Assembly (NCBI GenBank): GCA_033557675.1
Contig: JAWQRM010000410.1
Location: forward strand, 1-22,994
Direction of reading: 5' to 3'
DNA length: 22,994 nucleotides
Origin: Coptodactyla brooksi
Taxonomy: Eukaryota > Arthropoda > Insecta > Coleoptera > Scarabaeidae
How positions within the stretch are numbered: position 1 is the first letter of the stretch; every line of letters begins with the position of its first letter. Below are positions 1 to 7,639 of this stretch, one piece after another. The position numbers were made by a program, and so were the translations under genes. The notes under the pieces were generated by a model. That model worked only from the letters and a program-made list of their open reading frames with translations. It had not been told where the DNA came from and did not search any database.

Positions 1-185
1 GACAAGGTAGATACCCAGCTATTCTCAAAATTTTTTTCTGTCGACACGAATGTCTTATGATCTGAGTACCTCATCTCAGGAAAACGTCCCGCGTAAAGAC
101 GTTCCGCTGCACGACCAGATTTTCTACAGTCGCCAAAGATTAATAACATGTCGACATATTCATGTACTTCAAAGAATGACGGCAT
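1..185 (-). pseudogene. DUF4817-type transposase, N-terminal part, cut by window edge
   Basis: Read on the minus strand from an ATG at 185-183, this frame stays open for 61 codons to the window edge. It begins MPSFFEVHEYVDMLLIFGDC and continues with a G-R-A-A-E-R-L-Y run and then GRFPE. That pattern (acidic start, Y/V-D-M-L-L-I-x-G, A-x-R-L-Y, R-x-P) is the N-terminal helix-turn-helix seen in DUF4817-domain insect transposases of the IS630/Tc1/mariner group, which binds the element's ends. There is no stop or frameshift in the visible part, unlike almost every other transposon frame here, so this may be a younger copy. The catalytic domain would lie left of the window. The ATG was chosen because the family similarity starts within a few residues of it. 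I am fairly sure of the family; whether it is intact cannot be judged. Confidence 0.7.
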
Positions 186-1348
186 TTTAAATATAAACAG
201 TGCGTAACACTTAAAGCACAAAAGTAAACAAATATGGAAAAGTCACAAAATGACAACAGTTTAGACCGAATAAACACCAGACTGTAAAAAAAACCGGCTC
301 AAAAGCAATAACTGACAACTAACCGATGAATCACAGGTATTTATCAACAGATATTTGCAGACAACGACGTTTCAAGCAAAGCACTCTACACCAATTGTAC
401 AGGCAGTAAATCTTGCGTGGCACTCTAGATGCAAACACATTTATTGATTTAGTTTGAAAATTTTATTATATATACTTTTTATACTCAGATGAAAGGAATA
501 AACTAGAAGCTGTAAAATGTTGATGAAAAAGTATTCTATTGCATTTAAAAAATATATAGCTTGTTTTTTTTTGGGATAGCCTGTATGTATGTTAATGCCA
601 GCTTTTAGTCTTCCATATAGTCCTTTGCTTACCCTATGCCACAGTTTTTGTCCTGAAAGGATATCTCTTCGATAGCCTGAATTTCGATAGTTTCAAAATA
701 AAAGTAAAAAATGAATGTGTAGAAGACCTCTCATAAACAATTGGTGAATTAAGGTTTGTGAATATATTTTCACCGGTCACTCCTTCTAGCGGTTTGTTGG
801 ATTGATAATTCCAAAGAAAGTGTTCATAATGTTTTCTTGTGCCATTACACCACATGCGTTTTCTTCGAGGTGTTTCGTTTGTTCGTCGCGGATAAACCAA
901 CTGAATGGTTGGTCATATGCAGTTAGATCATTTAATTTCACGCTTCTAAAATAACTATAACAATAAACCGCAAAACCAAAAATATGTCTTTAATGCTTAA
1001 TCACACATTAACATTATTATAACCAATTACATTGGTCGCAATATCTAATAACGTTTGGTAAAATAACAGTTGTCTTATAACTGTTACTTTCACCGCTGTT
1101 TTGCAGAATGTCTACAAAAGATAAAACTCGAATATATCGAAGGTAATGTAGGTAATATAGCACATTTATGTCAACAGCTAATTGATGAAAAATTATGTCC
1201 TCTTTTTAAGTTAAAATGACAGACGTCTAGCAACTTTCTTCAGAAAAGCAATAGAAAGACTTACAAATTGATGTAGGCTTTCACGATCAGTGTTATTGTA
1301 AATAATATTATTTTTAGGGTTTGTTGGCCGTGGTCTAAAAGTTCCACA
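186..1348. other. AT-rich stretch, no gene seen
   Basis: Upstream side of the DUF4817-type fragment, so the first few hundred bases may be its 5' untranslated region and terminal repeat, but I could not pair a terminal repeat. An 88-codon minus-strand open frame at 634-900 resembles nothing I know and is treated as chance. No RNA gene or repeat array is visible. Confidence 0.4.
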
Positions 1349-1381
1349 CGTTTCATCTGCAACTGTGGCAGACATCTTCAG
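1349..1381 (-). ncRNA. Decayed hammerhead-ribozyme-like core at PLE 3' end
   Basis: On the minus strand the segment reads CTGAAGA, one T, a 6-bp stem (GTCTGC with GCAGAT, one G-T pair) around a short loop, then GAAACG. This fits the conserved hammerhead core CUGANGA...GAAA with helix II between. The expected cleavage triplet and helix III are not recognisable (TGTGGA follows GAAACG), so this copy is probably inactive. It overlaps the stop codon (1355-1353) of the PLE reading frame. Hammerhead motifs are known from Penelope-like elements, which supports the reading. Confidence 0.4.
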
Positions 1382-1770
1382 TGGTGGTGATTGTTACTGC
1401 GTAGATTTTATCTATGATGTGTTCTGTCTGTAATTGATGTATCACTTTGACGTATATGTCTATAAAAATTGACGTGTCAGAGTCTATCGGGTTGCTCTGA
1501 TTTGTCATGGTTCCTGATTGATGGAGAGGGTTAATTGTCTTTTCTTGATCAGGTTGGTACGGTTTCTTCGTTATTTTCTTTAGAACTGGGAACCAAACTC
1601 TATTTAGTTTTAAGACTTCCTCCTTTGTATTAAAATTATTTACATATTTCTGAATTTCAATTGCTTCACGCTGTAGCCTTCTATGCTAATGGGTAGTTTT
1701 GTCCACTATAACGGTCCTTTTATAATTAATATTGTGATCGATGATCTTGTGGGAAACACTAAATTTGGCC
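1353..1770 (-). pseudogene. Penelope-like element, C-terminal end of the GIY-YIG endonuclease ORF
   Basis: The minus strand encodes a run with HKIIDHNINY, an in-frame TAG, then REAIEIQKYVNNFN followed by EEVLKLNRVWFPVLKK, and continues open for over 100 codons to a TGA at 1355-1353. The block R-E-A-I-E-I-x-K-x-x-N-N-F-N plus L-x-x-x-W is the hallmark of the end of PLE polyproteins (reverse transcriptase plus GIY-YIG endonuclease), just after the endonuclease core. The long tail ends in EDV and overlaps a hammerhead-like core, as expected at the 3' end of such an element. The reverse transcriptase and the GIY-YIG motif itself are missing: the copy is cut near 1770, where an oppositely oriented PLE piece begins. 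One internal stop makes it a pseudogene. Confidence in the family is high. Confidence 0.8.
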
Positions 1771-1850
1771 AATGTGAAAAATCAGCCATCGCCGAACATG
1801 CCCACAAGAACAAACCGGAGTTAACTTTTTTGCCAACCAAATACAATTAA
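1767..1850 (+). pseudogene. Second, oppositely oriented PLE endonuclease scrap
   Basis: The plus strand reads GQCEKSAIAEHAHKNKPEL and goes on to a TAA at 1848-1850. K-S-A-I-A-E-H followed by a short polar stretch is the segment of PLE GIY-YIG domains lying between the VYIGET motif and the REAIEI block. It starts exactly where the minus-strand PLE piece ends, so the two point away from each other. The match is short (about 20 residues), so it is less certain than its neighbour. Confidence 0.45.
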
Positions 1851-2585
1851 CTCGGTCAGACTACATGTACACGTGCAGCAACAGTTCTTCGATTCTTTAA
1901 TTCTTCGGGGTCGCATTTCCGCGTTCGTTTCTCCCACGCAAGACCCGATGCCCGTGCGTCCGCTTGCAAACAAGGCATCCTTAATCGATTGTTAAGGATG
2001 AGTAGTCCATGTGCGGGCAAGAAAAGAACGAGACGGAAAGTCAAGGACCTCTCTGGTAACAGGTCGTTAATCGGTCTGCTGCGGTAACGTACAATCCGTG
2101 AGTTTAGAGCTTGAATAAATGGTAGTGATGTTTTCTCTCTGTTGAATCGTACATAATAAATCAAGAGTTTAATTGGGAAGTCAAAGTACGACCGCGCCAC
2201 CTGCGCTAACTGGTGAACAAGAGCGAAAAGGACAGAAGGGGCTTGTTCCAGACGCGCCTGTGTAACTTGTTAGAAGGCGGCACCGATTGGGATTCTGTGC
2301 GAAATTATTATGGCTGGTTAATTAATCAGGCTCATAATTTTATCTTTTAAATTAAATTTAGTTATTGCTGCGAACAGCAATGTAAGTCAGCTGTTTACGA
2401 GGCGTATTTTTAAAGTAAGAATCGTTTTGAATTAAGAGAAAAAAGAAATAAGCATAATTTTCTTTACAAATTTATTTTTATATGAAAGCCTGTACCTCAA
2501 TCTATATTTCAACATAATTTCTGAAAATAATAAGGAAATTATCGTATCCCCTATAACTTTTTTTGTTTTTAAAATAAAAAAAAAT
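1851..2585. other. Moderately CpG-rich stretch, no recognised gene
   Basis: From about 1850 to 2300 CpG is more frequent than in the flanks. A 114-codon minus-strand open frame (1856-2200) matches no family I recognise and carries an Arg-rich, low-similarity translation. The rest is AT-rich. A small perfect hairpin (1976-2000) is listed separately. Confidence 0.35.
1976..2000. repeat. Perfect 9-bp hairpin
   Basis: CATCCTTAA at 1976-1984 pairs perfectly with TTAAGGATG at 1992-2000 around a 7-nt loop. No following T-run or known element explains it. Confidence 0.5.
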
Positions 2586-2690
2586 CTTGGCGGTCTTCAC
2601 CAGAACGAGGACCATGAGGTTAAAACGACCTTGTTGCAGTGGGTGTCATTTCAGGCGGCAGACTTCTATCAGAGGGGATTAAAAAACTGA
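2586..2690 (+). pseudogene. Mariner transposase C-terminal scrap
   Basis: The frame opens LGGLHQNEDHEVKTTLLQW and ends AADFYQRGLKN before a TGA at 2688-2690. G-G-x-x-x-x-x-x-x-x-V-K ... A-A-x-F-Y-x-x-G-I/L is the region after the third catalytic Asp of mariner transposases, which normally continues with K-L-V-x-R-W and G-D-Y. That last segment is missing; instead a different transposase C-terminus follows in another frame. No terminal repeats were found. Probably a small relic. Confidence 0.55.
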
Positions 2691-2821
2691 AGGAACGTCA
2701 CGAAATTGAAGAAATTCAGCCTGAGATGCTGCAGGATGTCATGAAAAATGCCTTAAAAAGAGCCGAAAGTTGCTTAGCGAATCGCGGTCACCGTTTAGCC
2801 GATATAATTTTCCAATCATAA
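2678..2821 (+). pseudogene. DUF4817-type transposase C-terminus
   Basis: In the frame ending with TAA at 2819-2821 the translation reads LKERHEIEEIQPEMLQDVM, then a K-R-A-E-S-C-L segment and G-H-R-L-A-D-I-I-F. I-x-P-E-M-L-x-x-V-M ... R-x-x-x-C-L-x-x-x-G-x-H is the end of DDE transposases with an N-terminal DUF4817 domain; the element at 18801-19810 carries a diverged version (RVRRNFYDRLGYCLAKLGG). It directly follows the mariner scrap, making a small mosaic. The rest of the transposase is absent. Confidence 0.55.
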
Positions 2822-3369
2822 CGAAAAAAAATGTAAAGACCAAATAAACTTTTTATGAAAACCAAACTTACTTATCTTTTCTTTGAACAAAGTTATAAGC
2901 AATCAAAATGGTAGCGGGACTAGATTTTCACGGCCAGTATAGTTACAGTTTAAACTTGTTGTCATGTTATTTTAAACTTTATTGGTTCCTAAACCTTAAC
3001 TCAATCTGATATAAAAATCTGATACAATCGCGGTATTGATTGCTGTTGTTAAAGGCACATAGAAACAGTACTTGATAACCACTTTAAATAGAATGAAGTC
3101 AGTAAATAGGGAAATTAGTTATCTACAACACTTATCTGCTAACAGTTAACTATCAAATTACAATAATATCCTTCAAGGCTAAAAACTCAGTGAGAAGGTG
3201 ATGCTGCATGCTTGAAACAAATGAACAGAAGTCGGCTTCAGTTGTACTTAATTTTTTAAGCGCAAATATATATATGTCAAGATTCAAGATTCTTATTACG
3301 AAATTTACCTTTTGCTGTGTGTTTGTAGCAGAAAATCAACTTTCGCAATTTTATTTTATGTTATTTTAT
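2822..3369. other. AT-rich stretch, no gene seen
   Basis: Contains short runs of A/T and no recognised protein or RNA. It ends at the TA target site (3370-3371) of the mariner element. Confidence 0.4.
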
Positions 3370-3442
3370 TAAGGGGACCGGAAAGTAATGTCGTTTTTTT
3401 ACATTAAATTCAAACAGATAAATTATTAATAAGTTTTTATTT

Positions 3443-4150
3443 TTAATCAATAATGTAATCACGCTCGTTATCAACAATCTTTTGCCATCTAGTGTGAAAA
3501 TTTTCAATGCCGGATTGATAAAAATCAATTGCTTTTTGAGCAAAACATCTGGAGCTGGTATTTAGGACATCATTATAATGCAGTCTTGCAATATTGTGTT
3601 GATTAATTGCTTGATTGGCTGATAGAATGATTGACTGATTGATTGAATGACTGTTTGATTGCTCGATTGATTGATTAACTGATTAAGTGATTGACTGATT
3701 GCTTGACTGATTGATTGATTGATCGATTAATTGATTGACTAATTGATTGATTGATCGATCGATTGATTGATCGATTGATTGATTGAAAACGCTTCTATAT
3801 TGTGCTGCCGAAGCAATAAGTTGCATGTGCTGGACCGGTTAGCTTTGTTTTCTTCGGACAGATTTTGGGTCACCCAAACACCTACTCTGCTGACTTTACC
3901 AATCTGCTGCAAATGTTCTTGGATGGTCTTGCAAGGTTGGTTAAGAGTGTTTTTTGACAGTTCCTCTTTGACTGTCTTCCTAATCGACACGAGTCGAAAA
4001 AATCAAAATTACGGATTTGAACTTAGAAAACTGCCTTTGGCATTTACCAACATCCAATGCACTTACATAAACATCGCAAATGTTTTTGGTAGCAACTGTT
4101 GCGTTACTACCATTACGAAACTCAAAAAGTATACAATGCCGGATATGTAC
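3443..4150 (-). pseudogene. Mariner transposase pseudogene lacking its catalytic core
   Basis: The minus strand gives the N-terminal HTH region: FFEFRNGSNATVATKNICDV, then KCQRQFSKFKS, a frameshift, then LQQIGKVSRVGVWVTQNLSE and NKANRSSTCNLLLRQHNIEAF. These correspond to the paired HTH motifs and linker of mariner transposases, up to just before the first catalytic Asp. The frame then enters the GATT tract and resumes with QKAIDFYQSGIENFHTRWQ and NERDYIID before a stop at 3445-3443, which is the normal mariner C-terminus. All three catalytic Asp residues (DD34D) and the sequence between them are missing. The long plus-strand open frame at 3779-4180 is its antisense shadow. Confidence 0.85.
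3599..3787. repeat. Imperfect (GATT)n microsatellite inside the mariner
   Basis: About 190 bp of TTGATTGATTGA-type units with scattered variants (GACT, GATC, GAAT). It is flanked by near-identical 11-mers ATATTGTGTTG (3591-3601) and ATATTGTGCTG (3797-3807), as expected if it grew by slippage or was copied in during repair of a gap. Confidence 0.9.
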
Positions 4151-4336
4151 TTTGGTATTTGGTTAGTCATTTCACCATAAATTGCAAAAACAAGTTTAAG
4201 ATTTAATTGTTTACGAGTAAACAAGTCACTCTAACCTTAAAATGTCCTTGACTCGACTTTGAAGTACAGAAAGAGCTGATAAATGACAAACGAATATCGA
4301 CATACACAGAAACGACATTACTTTCCGGCCCCCCTA

Positions 4337-5071
4337 ATATATTGATGGTATACATGACAACGAAAATGCTAATTAACGTAACATCTAATAAAGATTTATT
4401 ATAATTTTAAGATTTATTATTATTCAAATTTTAAAAATTGAGACATTCGATATGAAAAACAAGTTAAAGTAGTTTTTGCAAAAATGGTTCAAGGCAATGC
4501 AGTAGAATATTATAAATGCAGCAATAAGAAGTATATCCCTCAACGAGATTATGAGAGGCGGGGCTTATTTCACACAATGGCATTTACATTTAGAGTAAAC
4601 ACGGTGATGTTAACTGGTTTAAATTGTAAACGATATTAATTATGTAAAGCAAAATCCATGAAAACATGTTTCTAAAAATGCATTATTAAATATAAATGTG
4701 TTAAATATCAAATTTAATTAATCTGATGTTTTAAGTAATTAGTTCGAGACTTTACGTACTATCGAGAGAATTCAAAGTGTCCGCAGCGCTAAACGATAGG
4801 AAATGAAATGTTAAGGATTTGGAACAGGGTAGACGTTATCGGACGTGGGCGAGCTTGTTTATTTATTTTATAGAAGTGTGAACATCTTTTATTCTTCGAA
4901 ATAAAAAGAAGCCATAAGTTGCTTTTTGAAGGCATTTAAGGTACTTCATAAGGTACTTTCGAATCTTTTTAATGCATTGTTCTCCAAATAATTATTTAAG
5001 TAATTAACATATTTAGTTATTATTAGAACCTTTGGCTTCAAAATGCCACCATTATACCAAAACCGTTATTT
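4337..5071. other. AT-rich stretch, no gene seen
   Basis: No open frame, hairpin or transposon motif that I can support between the mariner's right TA and the hammerhead-like motif at 5072. Confidence 0.4.
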
Positions 5072-5115
5072 GCTTGACGCACGTTTCGCCGACCATGTCA
5101 GCATCATCAGAAGTG
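5072..5115 (-). ncRNA. Hammerhead-ribozyme-like motif (PLE type)
   Basis: Minus strand, 5' to 3': CTT, core CTGATGA, a T, helix II GCTGAC/GTCGGC (6 bp with one G-U) closed by ATG, then GAA, helix III ACG/CGT with a 2-nt loop TG, cleavage triplet GTC, and AAG pairing with the opening CTT as helix I. Core CUGANGA and GAAA are intact. Order and sizes fit the minimal type I hammerheads with very short helix III reported in Penelope-like elements. Oddity: the nucleotide after CUGAUGA is U facing C, where G-C is standard, so helix II has a mismatch at its base. A PLE GIY-YIG fragment lies upstream on the same strand (6145-6262). Activity is unproven. Confidence 0.55.
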
Positions 5116-5368
5116 ATGAAGGCAAATGTTCATTTACATTCTGAACTGGTATGCTGGGGCTAGGGTCGGCCCTGTTGCAGGTATCCCAAAAGTATCATAA
5201 AACCATCAACCATTACATGTCATTAGTAGGGTACCTTGAGCTGCTTTAGCTTGATAACATATTTTAGTCAAATAATGTTTAATTGCAACTCCTAATCTAT
5301 AATGATGTACTAATAATATTGACAACTTCGCAGGTGTAGCGTCATCTTGTAAAAAACTCACTTGAAAA

Positions 5369-5782
5369 ATGTTAGAAAAACTAGTGAATGAACTGATACA
5401 AAATTATAGTTATAAGGTAGATGATACATATTTACAATTCAACATTGTAAATACCACAAGAATCAAACTATTTTGGTTCACAATTCTTTCTTATTATTTG
5501 GTTCCTTGTGTACCAGATTTTATCATTACGACTTATTTGAAGTTTGTTTCATTACACTTACTTCGTAATCTTGATTCTCAATATTGTTTATTAATCGTGA
5601 ATATAGCTTATCATCGTATTGTACAATTACATAGTCTCTCACAGATTGGCGGACATTTGTCAGTGCGATACTTTAAATTTATAAAAATCTGTTTAGTGTT
5701 GGAATATTTTTTTAAACTTGGACTCCGAGACAGAGCTCTGCTAGAACTAGTGGGAACTGTTGTCAGAAATTGGAATACTTGA
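5369..5782 (+). CDS. Unidentified 137-codon open frame
   Basis: An ATG-started frame of 137 codons with no internal stop in AT-rich DNA, which is longer than I would expect by chance here. The product is rich in Leu, Ile, Tyr and Phe, with hydrophobic stretches around residues 32-60 and 100-115 and a polar end (RDRALLELVGTVVRNWNT). I recognise no domain. It lies between the PLE GIY-YIG scrap and the hammerhead-like motif but on the opposite strand. It could be an exon, a fragment of an unrecognised repeat, or chance. No promoter, Kozak context or splice sites were convincing. Confidence 0.2.
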   Translation: MLEKLVNELIQNYSYKVDDTYLQFNIVNTTRIKLFWFTILSYYLVPCVPDFIITTYLKFVSLHLLRNLDSQYCLLIVNIAYHRIVQLHSLSQIGGHLSVRYFKFIKICLVLEYFFKLGLRDRALLELVGTVVRNWNT

Positions 5783-6144
5783 TTGCCTCTTGTATCTTAC
5801 AGGCAGAGGCAACGTGCTAACTTTGCCTCTCCCTCTCCTTGTGTTTTGATTTTTGATTTTTCGGGCATATCGTTGCAGAACTATTTGTTTCGTACTGAAG
5901 GTACTGTAGAACTATAAAAAAGGCTGTTAGAACTCTACTTGTTTTTTTTTCATATCCATAGTTGAATGCCGTGCCAGCTTCACAGACACCCGGAATTATA
6001 TATCTAGAAGGAGCTAAATCGCTATTAAAAGTTGTAAATAGAGGTAGAAACCACTGTTGCAGCGGTAAAAAATTACGGGGTCTCAATGCATTTATGTATC
6101 TTTTTAATCTGTGTTCAACTAGCGTTGACCCAGCTACACACAGT
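5783..6144. other. Spacer beside the PLE fragment, no gene seen
   Basis: Overlapping short open frames on both strands (5817-6086 minus, 5962-6156 plus) resemble nothing known to me. The stretch may belong to the 3' part of the PLE whose GIY-YIG motif is at 6145-6262, but the diagnostic REAIEI block is not present. Confidence 0.3.
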
Positions 6145-6262
6145 GTAGTAATTTAGTACAATGCTCCTGTTTAGCTACACGAGTTTGGATAGACCGCTTG
6201 GTTTCACCAATGTACACGCGCTCGCAAAAACGGGTTATGTAATAAATGTCTGTAGCGAAATT
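6145..6262 (-). pseudogene. Penelope-like element GIY-YIG endonuclease fragment
   Basis: The minus strand reads ATDIYYITRFCERVYIGETK followed by RSIQTRVAKQEHC. I-Y-x-I ... C-x-x-V-Y-I-G-E-T-x-R-S-I-x-x-R is the GIY-YIG core plus conserved Arg helix of PLE endonucleases, which nick target DNA for target-primed reverse transcription. The frame is open for about 39 codons and then loses similarity where the E-H and REAIEI blocks should follow. The reverse transcriptase is missing. It is on the same strand as the hammerhead-like motif about 1 kb downstream, so they may be parts of one disrupted copy. Confidence 0.75.
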
Positions 6263-6506
6263 TGATCGATTTTACGCATGGTAGATAATCAGATGTTTGT
6301 GTTTCGATGTGAACACGATTTTGACGCTTTAATGTCTAAGAAATTTACTGAGTGTCAGATATTTAGCTGGGTTTTAAAGTGCGAGAAATGCTTATGTGAA
6401 CATGAAGGACGCTAAAACTGTTATTACATAGGGCTATTGTAACATGATTTAATTCTGTCCGTAAGGAATACAGTTCTGACAGGGAAATGGCATCAGATAC
6501 TAAGGA
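6263..6506. other. Spacer, no gene seen
   Basis: May be the continuation of the PLE copy upstream of its endonuclease, but no reverse transcriptase motif could be read. Confidence 0.3.
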
Positions 6507-6593
6507 ATTTATGACTGATTGTTTTTCAGACCGATGAGGATGTGATTAGATCGATCCTACTGTACTCCGTCTCAAAAACAATCAGTCATAAAT
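6507..6593. repeat. Long hairpin, 25-nt arms with one mismatch
   Basis: The arm 6507-6531 (starting ATTTATGACTGATTG) pairs with 6569-6593 at 24 of 25 positions. The 37-nt loop contains a further short stem (AGGAT/ATCCT). The total of 87 nt and the arm length resemble a microRNA precursor, but a tiny fold-back transposon is equally possible. Neither arm matches a microRNA I recognise. Confidence 0.6.
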
Positions 6594-6773
6594 GATGTGA
6601 AGAATTATTGGATTCGATAGATATCGTTTTTTATGGAAAATTTTAGACCGGGCCATTTTTCTTCTTTTTCAGTGAAAATTCACAATCTAACTCAGTGCAA
6701 TTAGGTTGTTCGGAAAGTAATTTCTTTTTTTTTGTGAAAATGAAAGGCACTTTTCTTAAAGAGCATAAATATT

Positions 6774-7260
6774 TTATGTATCTACATATTCACCATTTTG
6801 GTCCAACACCTTTTGCCCTCTTTCTGGTAGTAACATGATTCTACGCTCATAAGCTATAGTATAGCTTATGAGAGCTATACTATAGCTTATGATACTATTA
6901 GCTAGAGTATGGTAGTACATCCCAGCCAAGCTGTAAAAGCTTTTGACGAGTTACCAAACTGGTATGCGGTCTCACATTATCTTTTGGAGCACTACACCTT
7001 TTCTGTTGATCAATTCTGGCCTTTTCTGTTTGAGTGAATCATGTAATTTGTCCAGTTGATGACAGTACACTTTAGAATTCTCCCGAAAATTTTGTAAGGA
7101 GCTCCCAAATACACGCAAAAAATTTTGCAAACTTTTGCAAACCAGTTTTGATAATGGCATTCTGTAAATACATTTTCTCCATATATATTTTCTCCATTAC
7201 ATAATTTTTTTCTCGCTTGAACGGCATTTGTACCCTTTTTGAAATAACAAAACAAGATAT
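6774..7260 (-). pseudogene. Mariner transposase pseudogene with two internal losses
   Basis: N-terminal HTH remnant: FKKGTNAVQARKKLCNGENI, then YGENVFTECHYQNWFAKV (about 7245-7125). The linker and first catalytic Asp are missing. The frame resumes with SKVYCHQLDKLHDSLKQKRP and ELINRKGVVL; after a one-base frameshift it reads KDNVRPHTSLVTRQKLLQLG and WDVLPYS, so the second catalytic Asp (DN-x-R-P-H) is still present. It breaks at what should be PYSPDLAP, losing the third Asp. A perfect palindrome (6847-6892) follows, then the C-terminus LPERGQKVLDQNGEYVDT and a stop at 6776-6774. Clearly non-functional. Confidence 0.8.
6847..6892. repeat. Perfect 20-bp palindrome patching the mariner
   Basis: TCATAAGCTATAGTATAGCT (6847-6866) is exactly complementary to 6873-6892 around a 6-nt loop (TATGAG). 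It sits where the segment carrying the third catalytic Asp should be, so it looks like filler added when the deletion was repaired. Confidence 0.9.
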
Positions 7261-7639
7261 GCCGAAAATTTTCACATATAAACCTTGCAACGTCAGCTGT
7301 CAGAATATTATATAATGCATATATGGCTTAGAATGAAATTGGCTGATTAAAATACAACTAACGCCTCTGTTGCGAAAAAAAACGAAATAACCCAATAGTT
7401 AATCAAATATTTCGTTGTTATACTGTCATGCAGAGAAGGTATTCAAAAAGAAAAAAAGCACTCTTCCTAAACACGCATTACAGGTCACTATCACTATGAT
7501 TTCTATTGCCTGTTAAAACCTCGTTAAAATGTCCAGGGGATCACACGTTATGTCTTTGGTTATGGTCTTAATGTTTGGTTTTGGAATCTTTGTATTCGGT
7601 TTATGTTGGTCATTCTGGGTGAATCTCACCGTACGTCAC

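Larger units (their letters stand above)
3372..4334 (-). mobile_element. Mariner element, 963 bp, internally replaced
   Basis: Both ends are visible. The left terminal repeat AGGGGACCGGAAAGTAATGT (continuing CGTT, 3372-3395) matches the reverse complement of 4311-4334 at 22 of 24 positions, and each end is flanked by TA (3370-3371 and 4335-4336), the mariner target duplication. The coding strand is minus. A full mariner is about 1.3 kb, so roughly 500 bp of original sequence is gone and a GATT-rich tract of about 190 bp sits in its place. It cannot encode a working transposase, but its ends look good enough to have been mobilised in trans in the past. Confidence 0.9.
6704..7399 (-). mobile_element. 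Mariner element, about 696 bp, internally deleted
   Basis: The left end (TA at 6702-6703, then GGTTGTTCGGAAAGTAATTT) is a typical mariner terminus. The right end is weaker: the reverse complement of about 7370-7399 carries GTTATTTCG plus a T-run that lines up with the inner part of the left repeat (GTAATTTC plus T-run), while the outer part has diverged; TA lies at 7400-7401. The enclosed minus-strand transposase is broken in two places. The left boundary is firm, the right one tentative. Confidence 0.65.

Noticed and set aside
3599..3787. GATT-rich array as a CRISPR or satellite array
   Set aside because: Four-base units without spacers inside a mariner; a plain microsatellite.
3779..4180. 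133-codon plus-strand open frame
   Set aside because: It is antisense to the mariner transposase N-terminal region, which has recognisable motifs.
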